From NCBI GenBank assembly GCA_963921795.1, contig OY997641.1:52491716-52555715 (forward strand): DNA of 64,000 nt. The letters are read 5' to 3'. Within the stretch, counting starts at the first letter, position 1. Every line of letters begins with the position of its first letter. This DNA comes from Nannobrachium achirus (Eukaryota; Chordata; Actinopteri; Myctophiformes; Myctophidae). Of the stretch, positions 1 to 12,083 are shown piece by piece. Under the pieces are notes generated by a model. That model saw only the letters and a program-made list of their open reading frames with translations, was not told the DNA's origin and made no database searches. Made by a program: the position numbers and the translations under genes.

Positions 1-325
1 AAATATTACAATATTACACAAGACCACTCAAAACTAGGATTTATAATGGAGAAATGTGAACCTTCTGAAGTCAGAGTTGCTTTAAGTCCAGTGGGACGTT
101 TCCACAGTCAGTTATGATTTGTGGTGCTACGGCATCTGCAATGCTTTTTTACACAATTATAATATTTGAGGATAGACCTGTATACACATGCACATAAAAA
201 CACACTCCCTCTCGCTCGTTGTCTGTTGAAACTGTGTCTTACCAAACACAAAGTGACAGCTCAGCCTTGCTGTGAAATGCAGACCCAATCATATGCTCCG
301 TCATATGGCATTGCCGTGTGCCAAC
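1..325. other. No gene seen
   Basis: AT-rich sequence with no credible exon or recognised repeat. The first palindromic-motif copy starts just after it. Confidence 0.4.
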
Positions 326-394
326 GATAGCAGATCTACAAGCTCACAGTGTGTCGCGTCCACGACGCGTTGTGATTTAGTAGATGTGATACTC
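326..394. repeat. Dispersed palindromic motif, copy 1 (whole, decayed)
   Basis: The left arm holds CAGATCTACAAGCTCACAGT and the right arm is its imperfect reverse complement, around a centre rich in CG dinucleotides. It belongs to a family of about 16 whole or half copies in the window (see Part 2). Confidence 0.6.
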
Positions 395-612
395 TCTGCA
401 CACAACACGGTCTTATGACTAAGTGTAACATGCAGGGCTGTGAATGCATTATTGATCAGTGCCAAGAGCTTGGGGCCAGAGATTTGTTAAATCTCTTTGT
501 TAGAAGCTAAACGCCAACAGTCAACGTCAACAGTTTGGACTGGGGAAGTGAGAGAGATATATTTACTGGTGATGCGTCACACATTTCAAACCATATCCTC
601 CTAACTGGCTAG

Positions 613-934
613 TAGGGATGGGACGATAATCGGTCTCAACGTTTTATTGTGAAATTGTCTTTGAGTCATTGTTGAGCTGCAAATTCAGTACCACTGAAAC
701 CCTCTATACTAGATAGAATTGACCTTATTTCACTCAAATCGATGTGTGGTGTACTTAGAGCTGCTATTTTGGCGAACGTTACCCCAGAATATGGATGCTG
801 GGTGTTTTAAGTGGTTAACAGAAGTGGCATTTAAACTTTTAATATTAAAGCATATTTTGGTTATCGCGATAATATCGTTAATCGTAACAATTATTTTGAT
901 ACAATAATCGTGACATGGAATTATCCCATCTCTA
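613..934. mobile_element. hAT-type MITE with 8-bp target duplication
   Basis: It starts TAGGGATGGGACGATAAT and ends with the approximate reverse complement, ATTATCCCATCTCTA. The flanks are CTGGCTAG (605-612) and CTAGCTAG (935-942), an 8-bp target duplication with one change, which is the hAT signature. The interior repeats ATCGCGATAAT-like words and has no transposase. Confidence 0.75.
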
Positions 935-3050
935 CTAGCTAGCAGTGGGTGGCTACTGTACTTCATGTTTTTTGTAATTACAGTCAATTAGTCAAAATGC
1001 GGTCTGAATCAGACAATGCCTTTGTGAGGACAAGATTCCTCACAAAACCAGACACACTAGACTGCTAACTCCTCTCCGTCATTAACTATAAAGTACAACT
1101 CTACGACAAAAAAAGCTTACTGTAACTCCATTCACATACAATGTAAGCTCTACTTTTCTAATATGATACTCCGGCTGTACAGTTATATTCCGTTCCGGAG
1201 CATAGACGGCAGCAGTCTTAACTCGCCGGTGCGGGTTAAGACTGTGCAAGGCGTTGTGTGCTTATAGATCTGCTGTTTTCACTACTTTTGTGCGACGGCC
1301 TTTTATGATGAAGCAGGGCTTTACTTTGCGTACCAATTTGAAACTTGGAGATACGAGGTTTCCACCCGACAACGACGATATACAGTATGTAGATGGTTGC
1401 TCAGAAGGGCTGTTACAGGGCTATAACCACTCTGCTGGCCCTGTCTTTTGACACTGATTGATTACCCTGAATTATGACTAATTAATACTTTGAGTACGAC
1501 CATGTGACGCTCCGAAAATAGCTTATTATCAACTGAAAGATTTGTTGTGTTGCACAGGATATTTGACTAACTACAACCACAGCAGGTGTGCTAGTTATAT
1601 TATATTGACATACTCTACCATACAGAAATAACATTTGTGTTCCCCTCTTGCCAGCAAAGGCCTGCTTGATACCTAGTCCCCTTTTGACGTCTGATATTAT
1701 ACAGATGTATAATACCTCGGATACAATTTCGTTATAGCAATGTTTTGTTTTAATCATTTCTTTCCTTAATTTCCTTAGCGTCTTACCTGCGAAAATCAGG
1801 TTAGCCAAGCCATGTGCCAGTCTTGTCACGTTTGCCGCTGAAGGGGTTTGTTGTATCTGTTCTCTCCTTGAGGGGCTTTCGAGGGGCTCCCCAGCTAAAT
1901 GATTGATAGTTTAGGAACCAAATGGACCTTTTACCGGTCTGTAACTCCAATTACGGGCCCATTTGGTTCCATTTATACACTCTAAGTCTGAGTTATGGGG
2001 GTTCGTGGGTTAATGCTTAGCCCAAATTATTTTTTGGGGGAAAGTGACTACTGTATCTAATATTTCTCTTTACTGAAAAAGCTAAGCTCTGTCTGTTCCT
2101 CCATGGACAACGTGGCACACCAGACCAAGCATGATTTGTTTGAGAGGAAAGCTGCCTCTAGACTCGAGAGAAGGCCGTTTTGGGTGGGGAGACTGTTCTG
2201 CATAATGTGTATTCATTCTGATGTACATACATATCTGTAATTTATTTATTTATTTAACTTAATTTGCATCGTATTTATTTAATCTATTTATTGACATGGC
2301 CATTTTTTTGGTGTTTTTTGTTTTCTTATTTTTTATTTCTTTTTGTCTAGTGGAAGCGGCCTATATTTGACTACTTGAAAGTTGGACCAGTAAAGAACTT
2401 GTGGCATTGATGTTTCTGTTTTGGGGTTGGTTGTTTTGAAGGGGGGGGGAGTTTCTACATACAATTTGCCCTACATGAAGAACACAAAAGACTGATGACT
2501 TTGCGTTTTCACAAAGAATCAGGTTCCTGGCACACTGCAATTTGAAGCAATTAACCACTTCCTACAGTGTACACTTCCTTGTACAACAAATAGCTAAACT
2601 AATCCGCTAAAATGTCACTATTTTGGACATTTTGGAAAATATTTGAAATGCTTTTGCCTATAACAACGTGCCCAAAAATAGGGCCGACCAGTTTGAAAGT
2701 GTGCAAGAGGAAAGGGGCTCTTGCAAAATGTGACCCTGTTTGATACGTCCAACTGCAGCAGCAGAGCCCCAGTGAACTTTAACTGTCACAAACGTTGCAG
2801 AGAAAGACCTAACAGGATCAGAATAAAACATAGCAAAAAGCATGGCTTAGAAGATGTAAGCAAGTTTGGCCATTTGACCTCTGTGATGATGATCCTGTGA
2901 CCCCGCATCGGCCCACAAATGGTTCTTTTCGACTATGAAGGCGGCGGAACCTTCCATAATAATATGAGACTGTTTGTTCCTTAAGTTTTTATCATACCAG
3001 AACGTACGTACCGTACGTCATAAAAAAAAAGGTAGTTATGGGTTTTTACC
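935..3050. other. Intergenic; small repeats only
   Basis: No supportable gene. It holds a short inverted repeat (1213-1242, arms around AGTCTTAACTCGC), a half copy of the dispersed palindrome (1251-1283), and a block at 1905-1990 whose words (GAACCAAATGGACC, GTCTGTAACTC) recur at 3280-3400. Open frames here are short and show no domain. Confidence 0.4.
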
Positions 3051-3234
3051 ACCTCCTGAACAGGATTAATGGGATCCGTTTGGATTTAAACGATGCCGAT
3101 TCCCTCTTAGTCTGATTCCTTAACGGTTCCCTTTAGTCTATATATTTTAAAATATATGTAACATTTTGACTTTCATTCAAATTTATGGATAAAGGCAAAT
3201 TCAATCATACATACGGTATCGCATACATTATTGT

Positions 3235-3424
3235 AGTGGTTCTCAAAGTTGAGTCCAGAGACACTCTGGGTTGCTTGAGGGGGTTCCAAATGGACCCTTA
3301 CAGGTCTGTAACTCTGAGAGTGTACAAATGGAACCAAATGGACCCTTTATTGGTTCATTTGGTTACATTTGTACACTGTCAGAGTTATGGTGGTCTTTGA
3401 AATGTAAAGGTTTGAGAACCATCA
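3235..3424. mobile_element. hAT-like foldback MITE, decayed
   Basis: The ends read TAGTGGTTCTCAAAG and, reversed, TGATGGTTCTCAAACC, a common hAT terminal sequence. The centre is an imperfect palindrome around GTACAAATGGAACCAAATGG. It interrupts a repeat rich in GGTTCC words that spans about 3050-3570. No clean target duplication is visible. Confidence 0.5.
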
Positions 3425-5150
3425 CACTGACAGTGTAATAAATCGGTTCCGGAAACGAGTTCCTAAAAGTGATGGAACCGATTCCGGTTCCTCAATTTAA
3501 ATAGTAATTGTAAATTGGATCCGGTTCCTCCATCTGATTCCACCGGTTTCCAGATCCCAACCCTACTCCTGAACAGTCAGGAACCCAAATTAGGTTCTGA
3601 GAACCTCATCTGAAACCGAGCTGCGACGCATGGAAACAAATATAGAACCCATGAAATACGTTGCACGGCACGCCGCGGCTCACTTTGTTGTTGTAGTCGA
3701 GAAGGGCCAAAAGATGTCCGACTTTTGGTAAGGGGGGAGGAGCCATTGTGTGATGTCACTGCACGAAAGCCCCAGGTCAATTAGTATTTTGATGAATATT
3801 CATAAACGGGGGTGTGTGCTTCAAAGGTTGACATTTCTTATGATGACGTTGGCTCTGCTTTCAAGTCAGTTCTCAAGACTAAAACAAGCTGACGATCACA
3901 AATGAAGCAGAGAGGATGAAAACGAGGGATATTTACAGCTAATACGTTTACATTATGTCGTGGACGGACAGGGACATGCACGGCCGTGTCCCTCTGGACT
4001 GCAAATATAACAAAGACTTCATAATTCCTGTCAACTCTGTTCCTTTCTACCATCTTTGTCATCTTCACCTGAGGCTAATGTGATGTAAACACTCTTGTAC
4101 AGCAAACTTTAAGTAAGTGGTCAAATAAATACTGAGATTTTACTGATCGCATTTGGCACAAGGATAATTATGTGTGATGTCTTTGTTTCATTGACGTAGA
4201 TAGAAGGGCCCTGCACTCCAAGGCAGTGGTTCTGAAAGTCCAGGGACCCCCAGGGGTCATTAAGGGGGTTCCAGGGGACCCCTTGCTAATTTAGTTGAAT
4301 ATGGAGTTTGTGTGTTTCTTTCTTAACCACTTAAGCCCTATACTACTCTGTACGACAAATAGTGAAAATAGCACATTTTGCTATTTTCATTATTTGTGAA
4401 ATTGAAAAAGAAATGGCCCAATATAGGGACACCAGGGTTAAGGTGATAAACATATATTTTTAATTGTAATATTATGAAACAGAAGCAGAGATAAAAACAT
4501 ATGCCCACCAGAGATAAAATACGTAGTGTCGCGTAGTGACGACACATTGTGAGCATGGTGATTTTCAAATGGCCAAAATGTACAGTATATAGGGTTGGAG
4601 TGTTTAATAATAATGATAATCTAAATCTACAAAGTAACAAGTCACTAAAATGTAGGAAATTGGAAATACTCTAGAAAAGTAAAAACAAAAAAAAGTTACT
4701 TAAGTACAGTACTTGTGTGATTTTTCCTTACGCCACTGCTGCAGTCAGTGGTCCTGGTTTTAATGGCTCTTGTTTTTCTATATGCAAGCATCATTTTACA
4801 TTAACTGTACTGTATATTGCCCTTATGTTAAACTTTTTACCTTTTATGATTATCTTGCTTTGGTCCAGCACCTTCAAAGTCAAGATTCACCGGAGAGCAA
4901 TTACTCAATTAATCAGTTCAGGACTGTCTCACACACCACACACCCACGCACATTTTAATTCTTTATTCAAATCCACAATGAATTTACAGGGAAACAAAAC
5001 GGGGTTAGGCAGTTCAGGGGCACCTTCAAGATCTAGCACCTTCTCCTTCACACAGCCAAACAGCTGAAACAGAGCAATATATATATTTATCAAGTTGTTT
5101 GGCTTTTCTTTGTCATGCCAGCGATTTTCAGGCCACTCAAGGTAGGTTTA
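3425..5150. other. Intergenic; half hAT end near 4225
   Basis: GGTTCC-rich repeat sequence continues to about 3570. A single hAT-like end (GCAGTGGTTCTGAAAG) lies near 4224 without a partner. No convincing exon is visible. Confidence 0.35.
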
Positions 5151-5187
5151 TCTATACTATAATTTTGCGAATGTCTGAGTGAGTGAG

Positions 5188-5244
<57 letters not shown>

Positions 5245-5390
5245 GAAACAGCGTTTCTCCTCAGTGGCTGGAGCAATTGATCATATACTGTATATTAGCA
5301 TTTTTATGGTGTATCTACTATCTATTCTGCATCTAGCTTGAGGCACATCTATTCTGCATCTAGCATGAGGCAACATGTTTAACCAGCTCT

Positions 5391-5474
<84 letters not shown>

Positions 5475-5707
5475 GCAGGCGGGTGTGTGTGTGCGCAGGC
5501 GGGTGGGCGGGTGGGCGGGCGGGCTGGGGGGGGGGTAGCCATTAAACGAAACGGGTATTTCTTACATTGATGCTCCTACATATTATCATGCAAGCACCAG
5601 TTAAAGTTACTTTCCATCCCTCATATACTGTATGCACAGTGCACATCCCATAACCCACACACTGCACATCATTTTGGAGCTCATATCTTTGAACGGGTAA
5701 GGGCTAG
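5151..5707 (+). mobile_element. Non-autonomous Helitron, family A, copy 1
   Basis: It starts TCTATACTATAATTTTGCGA after an A and ends GAACGGGTAAGGGCTAG before a T. That is the A|TC...CTAG|T layout of Helitrons, without terminal inverted repeats or target duplication. Copy 2 at 10281-10885 has identical ends in opposite orientation. The interior holds a (GTCT)n array (about 5191-5244) and a long (GT)n array (5393-5472). No Rep/helicase is encoded. Confidence 0.7.
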
Positions 5708-7170
5708 TTAGCCTAATTCTAGAATCATCAGGTGTATTCGGGTCATAATAATTAAAGCATTCTGGTAACACTATCAAAGCAGTCTTGCTTTGATAGTGAA
5801 TATTAAGAAATTCAAGGCAATAACAGCATTTTTGTTCATCAAATGTGAAACAAAATGATCAGCGGAACGGAAACCCTTCTAGCTGTGTAGTCTGGTGTCC
5901 CCTCCCTGGTGGATGAGAGTATCAGAAATGGGCACTTCTGTAATCTTTTGCCCATTTTAACCAGGTGGCAGAGGTCATTAAGATCTGGTCAATCTACCAA
6001 CTGCTTAAATTAAAATGACCTCTTATGCAATGAACTAACGCTGAGATGTTTTTGGCGGTTAGACAATTTAACAGAACCAGTGTAATACATTTTGATCAAC
6101 AGGACACAAACTAGTAATAAACTAGTTCATATTGTGTTAAAGATTCAGAAGTTGCTTTTATTATGTGCACACTTGACTATATTTGATAAGATTTCAATAA
6201 AAGATAAAGAAACAAAAACACAATAAAAATGTAATACTAGTCAAAATGTAAAGCATTTTATTACTCTGCCCAAGGGACAGAGGTTCAATCCCCCCCATGG
6301 GCCCTATCTGTGCAGGTGCCTGCAAGGGAGAACCCAAAGTCAGCTTAGTAGCTTAGGTTAGGGTCCATGTTAGGATTCAGCTGATGAACCATGTCAGTCA
6401 TTTCTAAACCCACCCTTTTTCCCCTTTTCCGCATCATGTCGACCTGTGCTCTGTCTGTCCTCAACATTTCACCTGTGGCGCACCACATTTCTTCATCAGA
6501 AGAATCATTGTTATAATTGTGCAGTAAAGAATTTGGGTTGGCCTCTGAGACTCTCATAAGGGAATCCTTCTTCACAGTAATCAGCTTATTTTCCATTGTC
6601 ACATTTTGCAGAGTTACAGCAGCACCTCAAGGTAGGGAGGGATTCAAGCCCTCTCTTGGGCCCTATTTGAGCATGTGCCTGCATTGGGTACACCCAAACA
6701 TAGCTCTTCAGAAAGGAAAGGGTCCAGCTGCTGAATAGCCACAATCAGTGATAGCATCAGTCGACTCGACTCAGTAAAGAGTTGTGTTGAAGTCGACTTT
6801 ATCGTTTGACAATGTCATCACATGGACGTGGGACAAAACTCAAAAATGACTTACCCCTGGACTTAATAGAATACCCTAAAGCAATCCTTTCTCCCTTAAT
6901 AAGGCTTTTGTTTTGATGTTAACACATGGGGTGCCCAGGATTGTTCAACATTTAATCGGCAGGTGCCCATGGCAACCCGCCAATTTACCTATGCCTTTGA
7001 GGTCCTGCCAAAAAAGTAGATCAGAGTAAATGTAATCCAAGTATGTCCTGTTTATTTTCACAATCACGGGCCACAGAGCTTTTGTAGCGGCCGGTAGAAA
7101 AGGCCTTGTTTTAAACATGAAGGTGATTTAAAAGCTAGATTAGGAGAAAAATACACTTTTCTGGAGGGAC
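5708..7170. other. Intergenic with a local repeated block
   Basis: Two similar blocks, about 6275-6345 and 6640-6705, share GGGCCCTAT, GTGCCTGCA and a CCCAAA word, so a stretch has been duplicated around the unidentified minus-strand open frame at 6345-6602. Nothing else is recognised. Confidence 0.35.
6345..6602 (-). CDS. Unidentified small open frame
   Basis: An 85-codon frame with mixed, globular-looking composition: charged residues, an acidic DSSDEE stretch and a basic RKRGKR stretch. I recognise no domain and see no clear splice sites. It lies downstream of the PYD exon on the same strand but nothing ties the two together. It may be an exon, a gene remnant or chance. Confidence 0.2.
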   Translation of the reverse strand: MTMENKLITVKKDSLMRVSEANPNSLLHNYNNDSSDEEMWCATGEMLRTDRAQVDMMRKRGKRVGLEMTDMVHQLNPNMDPNLSY

Positions 7171-7808
7171 AGCGAATACAATTCCCGGCACCGGCGGGTG
7201 CCACGACGCTGCTGCGGCAGGTGCCGGCCGTTACCTAACCCTAACCATAACCCTAACCCTAACCCTAACCCTAACCCTAACCCTAACCTTAACCTCAGTA
7301 AAACTATGCGCCGCCGGTCCTATCTGCCGGTCCGTGCGGCAGCCGCCGGTCCTACCTGCCGGTCCGTGCGGCGGCCGCCGGTCCTTCCTGCCGGTCCTAT
7401 CTGCCGGTCCGTGCGGCGGCCGCCGGTCCTTCCTGCCGGTCCTACCTGCCGGTCCTACCTGCCGGTCCGTGCGGCGGCCGCCGGTCCTACCTGCCGGTCC
7501 GTGCGGCGGCCGCCGGTCCTACCTGCCGGTCCTACCTGCCGGTCCTGCCAGTCCGTGCGGCGGCCGCCGGTCCTATCTGCCGGTCCGTGCAGCGGCCGCG
7601 GGTCCTACCTGCCGGTCCCTGCGGCGGCTGCCGGTCCTTCCTGCTGGTCCGTGCGGCGGCTGCCGGTCCTACCTGCCGGTCCTACCTGCCGGTCCGTGCA
7701 GCGGCTGCCGGTCCTACCTGCCGGTGCATGCGTTTGAACTGCCGGTCCTGTTCTGAGCTTGTCGCAGCATTTCCGCAGCAGACGCCGGTGCCGGGAAGTG
7801 TATTCGCT
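7171..7808. mobile_element. Terminal-inverted-repeat element holding telomere-like and GC-rich minisatellite arrays
   Basis: The ends match as inverted repeats over about 26 bases: AGCGAATACAATTCCCGGCA on the left, and reversed AGCGAATACACTTCCCGGCA on the right. Inside, 7229-7292 is a CCCTAA array with a few variants. From about 7300 to 7730 runs a minisatellite built on CCGGTCCTACCTG and GTGCGGCGGCCG units. Long open frames across it (Pro/Arg/Ser repeats) are by-products of the array. No target duplication is obvious, so the superfamily is open. Confidence 0.7.
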
Positions 7809-7835
7809 CTTCCTTCTTTTCTGCAGCAGCTAGTC

Positions 7836-7991
7836 TGAATCCGAAGAATCGGAGGATGAGCATGAGGAACTGGATGTAGAGGAGCTGGATGGACTGGAGG
7901 AGGAAGAGGATGAAGTATCGAGAGTTGCACGAGACAAGTCGGCAGAGGGAGACCTGATTGTGCCAGCATCAACTGTAGATAAAACACATTA
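7836..7991 (+). CDS. Possible acidic terminal exon
   Basis: A 51-codon frame to a stop, rich in Glu and Asp (SESEESEDEHEELDVEELDG), starts just after a pyrimidine tract and AG at the right edge of the telomere-like element. It is acidic low-complexity sequence with no recognised domain. No upstream exon could be linked. Confidence 0.2.
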
Positions 7992-8112
7992 GATTTAGAA
8001 CATTGTCATATGAAACATCTCTGGACTGGACAATGATGATACTGTAACATGTTGCTATTTCAGTTTTGGGGAAATTAAAAGGCAATTTTCCTGCTAATCT
8101 TTATATATATAT

Positions 8113-8261
8113 TGTAACGACCCTGTATGAGATCGGGCCGTAACTCCATGCCAAGCGAGCTAGCTCTCTTGGCGTTGCTTGCCTTGTCTGCTGAATGGGG
8201 GATTGGGGTTCGCTTCCCGGTTTGGGAGCGAACTGCCTCACTCAGTCTGCTAAACGTTACA
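8113..8261. mobile_element. Short TG...CA element, possible small solo LTR
   Basis: A 149-bp block begins TGTAACG, ends CGTTACA and is flanked on both sides by ATAT, as an LTR with a 4-bp target duplication would be. The flank is a TA-rich run, so the duplication is weak evidence. No internal region or partner LTR is seen. Confidence 0.3.
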
Positions 8262-8683
8262 ATATACTAGTCATGTGCCCGGCAGTGTGCACAGTATATA
8301 AGGGATGGAATGTTGGAGTCTCAGAAGTAATGCTGGAGAACCAGACCGGTGCGGTGCCAGGTTGGCAGAATCTTCACCATTGATGTCCAGTTGTGCAATA
8401 CCCATATTTATATGTATTTCCTAGCGTTCCCCACGCGCACCAACCCCATTGAGATAATCAGACAGCGATTGGATAAAAAGGCTTCTTATTAAAGAACACA
8501 GAGGATACGGGTAATTATAGAATGCCGTACCGTATTTAGACAGATGTGAGGCTTTATTAAGCATTTTGTTTGTGAAATCTGAATGATGGTGTAGTTGTAG
8601 GGGGCTAAATAAGTCGTTCTGCCCGAACCCATGTAAACACGGTCAGGGCTTGGTCTCTATGACCATGCATGAGCTACGATGGG

Positions 8684-8937
8684 AGAGTATATCAAAGGGT
8701 GCGTTCGGAAATGCGCACCGGGTCTGGTTAGGGTTAGGGTTAGGGTTAGTTTTAGGCATAATTTTACTAAGGTTAGGGTTAGGTTTAGGATTGGGTTCAG
8801 TCATAGTTTTACTGAGGTTAGGGTTAGGATTAGGGTTGGGTTTAGGCACTCACTACACTGAGCACACACCCGGTGCGCATTTCCAAACGCACCCTTTGAT
8901 ACACTCGGACTGAAAGACCTGCAGAAAACACTCTCCC
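8684..8937. mobile_element. MITE with degenerate telomere-like interior
   Basis: Inverted arms share ATCAAAGGGTGCGTTYGGAA followed by ATGCGCACCGGGT (left about 8690-8723, right about 8870-8903). The interior (8726-8848) is degenerate TTAGGG repeats broken by ATTTTACT words. GAGCTACGATGGG stands directly on both sides (8671-8683, 8938-8950) and may be a target duplication. It is a different element from 7171-7808, because its ends are unrelated. Confidence 0.65.
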
Positions 8938-8981
8938 GAGCTACGATGGGCTAAAATCACTTTTGGAAACCCGGCCAATGC

Positions 8982-9625
8982 ATGTTCTTCACTTGGTATA
9001 AGGAGGACACGGAGAGACCTAGGCCACTTATAGCTCACCATGTGAAAGTGGGATCTACAATAATATCTGACGAGTGGCTGGCTTATCGAAATGCTTTACC
9101 TCAGCTTGCTTACACCCATTTCACCGTCAATCACAGTGGCTTCGTTTACATGGGCAGGTATATTCCACTTGTATTCAGAATGACTGCTCATTCAGAATGA
9201 AAATGCTCATGTAAACACCTCAGAATGGAATAGAATATCCATTCAGAATGAATATTCATTCCGGTCTGGAGGGGTGGTACCGGTATATACCGTTTGAATC
9301 AAAATAGACTTTTGTTCAGGTTCCATGTAAACGTTTGGGTATGAATCTCTATTCGGAATGAGTTCATTCTGAATGAATACATGTTGTGCATGTAAACACA
9401 GCCAGTGTGTCTTATGTTGATGCCCAAACAGGTGCTCATATTCAACATATAGAAAGGGCCTGGAGAACAGTGGAAACTGTGTGGAGGTGCAGGGGGAATC
9501 GAACAGAAGAGTTAATGATAGACCATCTCAGAGTTATTGAATGACGTGAGTGGCTTGCACGTAAGCATCCCAAAGGACTGTTAGGACAGCTAATCCATGA
9601 CATTGCTGTGAAGTATGGACATTAA
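8982..9625 (+). pseudogene. Merlin/IS1016-type transposase remnant (ISXO2-like DDE)
   Basis: The first part encodes GSTIISDEWLAYRNALPQLA then YTHFTVNHS. After a MITE insertion the frame continues with YVDAQTGAHIQHIERAWRTV. These match the second catalytic Asp (SD.W..Y), the TVNHS..FVD stretch and the catalytic Glu region (TGAHIQ.IER.W) of Merlin transposases. A TGA stands where the family usually has a codon before REW (near 9541), and the N-terminal third is not recognisable. The MITE at 9138-9403 splits it. It is dead sequence. Confidence 0.75.
9138..9403. mobile_element. MITE with 3-bp target duplication, inside Merlin transposase
   Basis: The ends are GGCTTCGTTTACATG and, reversed, GGCTGTGTTTACATG. 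AGT flanks both sides (9135-9137, 9404-9406). Removing the element and one AGT restores the transposase reading frame exactly, which fixes the borders. The interior repeats CATTCAGAATGAAT words. A 3-bp duplication fits the PIF/Harbinger type. Confidence 0.8.
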
Positions 9626-9717
9626 ATGTCCCTCTAAAGTTCTGGGTAATTACTTGAGTGCCTAGCCTATTCTCTGGGAGCATTCACCAGAAATGATCTA
9701 AAAGCTCAACAGCAAGT

Positions 9718-9808
9718 GTCGTGAGCTTGTAGATTGCTATTTATGGCAGGTGTAAGCTCACAGCCCATCGCAATGCGTCTTGCTGTGAGCTTGTAGATCT
9801 GTTTTTTA
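9718..9808. repeat. Dispersed palindromic motif, half copy and whole copy
   Basis: GTGAGCTTGTAGATTGCTAT at 9721 is a half copy. At 9747-9808 an inverted pair follows: TGTAAGCTCACAGC, a short centre, then GCTGTGAGCTTGTAGATCTG. A further half copy lies at 10061-10086. Confidence 0.6.
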
Positions 9809-10201
9809 TTTGAATGTAAAATTCTATAATGTCAGTGTTAAGTTGGTACCAATTTGCACTCCCAAATGGTTAAATTAAAATGTAGGACTTTACTGTGTAG
9901 TAGAGGTTGAAGGTGAAGTTGTCTTGGGGACTTATCTACTGTAGGCTCAGTTTGAATTTTGGCCGAAATATGCAACCAGGGAGAACTTGCTCCCGGCTCA
10001 ACATGTAGCCTCTTGTTAAATCGCAATGTTATCATGGTGACCATCCTCCCGTTTAATAACTGTTGTGAACTTGTAGATCATTTTTTCCCCTCAATTTCAC
10101 ATAACAATCACATAACATTTCTGTACCACCCCTTTGCTTACAAAGTTCCTCTTGTGTTACTAGATGGTAGTCAAATCATTTACAGCTGATCTGTAAAAAG
10201 G

Positions 10202-11010
<809 letters not shown>

Positions 11011-11255
11011 CATGCAAATGGGATATATTATTGTGTGTTCTAATTCCAAGTTTGTTTGTTTATTTATTTAAATTCTTTATTTAAATTATTTAAATAATAA
11101 TGCTTTATTTAATATGTTTGCCGATATGTGTGTTTTGTGTTTATTTTTATTTTACTGTTGTATTATGATTGTTTGTGGATTGTTTGCTGACAAGAAAAGC
11201 TTGTAAATTTCAGACATAAAATTTTAAACATAATGGCAAATAAACACCTTTGTTC

Positions 11256-11286
<31 letters not shown>

Positions 11287-11617
11287 TATTGGGCTGTTGT
11301 TGCAACTATTCCTCATTTACTAACATGAGTAAACGAGGATAGTTGCAACTTTAGAATAACAGCCCAGTAGCCTATACAATTAACAAATAGTCTACTTAAC
11401 TACCCATTAGTAAGTGATTTACTAATGGGTTGGTCATAATCCTTCTATTAACTATCTATAAGACTATTAAGCAGACAGGAGTCTCCCTGTCTCACGCCCA
11501 GCTCTTTAGTAAACAGGCTGAAATTGGCAACTAACCTTAAAATATATTGTATTTTTTATTGTAGAGCTGCATGGACAAACACTCTGATATGATCACAGAA
11601 AATAGAAAAACATTTTG
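11011..11617. other. Intergenic, AT-rich
   Basis: Contains a (TA)n run near 11255-11279 and a fragment of the neighbouring tandem unit in inverted orientation. No exon is supported. Confidence 0.35.
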
Positions 11618-11652
11618 TTACACTAACCCTTGCTTTAATTGAAATGCATTAC

Positions 11653-11922
11653 CTTTGGATCCTCCAGGCCAAGTGTCTGAAAGTTTCACCACCAGATCAT
11701 TCCTAGGGATCTTCTCCAGAATACTTTTTGTGATCTCCAGAGCTCCATCAGGTAAAAATGTGTGCAGCAAAAGATCTACTGTGGCCTGCTGAGTTTTTGC
11801 CTTTTCCACTTGGGCTTTTTTAATTTTACCATCAGATTTTTTGTGCAGTAACCATTTGAATGTCTCGAACTGTTCAGATTCAAGGTCCATAAGAATCTCC
11901 CAATATTTTTGTGCTTCCATCA
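11653..11922 (-). CDS. PYD (pyrin/DAPIN) exon
   Basis: On the minus strand a CCTCCTAAATCAG acceptor opens the exon and AAAG|GTAATG closes it (phase 1 in and out, 270 bp). The peptide has the death-fold PYD pattern: a W.IL.DLESEQFETFKWLL helix 1-2 region, basic KIKKAQVEKAK, TVDLLLHTF, and ALEITKSILEKIPRNDLVVK at the end, which is like fish NLR and ASC pyrin domains. The ATG two bases inside the exon could be a start. A possible 5' exon ends at a CCG|GTAAGT donor near 12128. Downstream partners were not found, so this may be a small separate inflammasome-type gene or a remnant. PYDs bind other PYDs in signalling assemblies. Confidence 0.75.
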
Positions 11923-12072
11923 CTGATTTAGGAGGTGCAACAAAGATTGCATGGCCCTGGATGTCCACTATATCAGCATTAGCCTAGTGTGTCATGGAGT
12001 CGTAGGCCTCTGCGAATTGTAGTTTTCCTACCACATTGATTATTGTGGCTCACACAGGCACAGACGGGACAA

Positions 12073-12083
12073 GGAAGTGAAAC
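12073..12083. promoter_or_regulatory. ETS-IRF composite-like motif near the PYD exon
   Basis: GGAAGTGAAAC fits the GGAANNGAAA composite site bound by PU.1 with IRF4/8. It lies 150 bp upstream of the PYD exon. Short motifs like this occur by chance, so the functional call is inference. Confidence 0.3.

Noticed and set aside
3577-4068. Two minus-strand open frames of 67 and 76 codons
   Set aside because: No domain, poor composition and no splice sites that link them to each other or to the PYD region.
5183-5244. CRISPR-like array
   Set aside because: (GTCT)n and the other tandem runs have no spacers, and the DNA is eukaryotic.
7198-7756. Long overlapping frames of Pro/Ala/Gly/Arg repeats
   Set aside because: All frames are open because the minisatellite has a unit without stops. 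The sequence is array DNA between inverted repeats, not a protein gene.
7229-8850. Interstitial telomere from a chromosome fusion
   Set aside because: Both TTAGGG-type stretches lie inside elements with their own inverted ends, and the two are in opposite sense. Mobile-element cargo explains them better.
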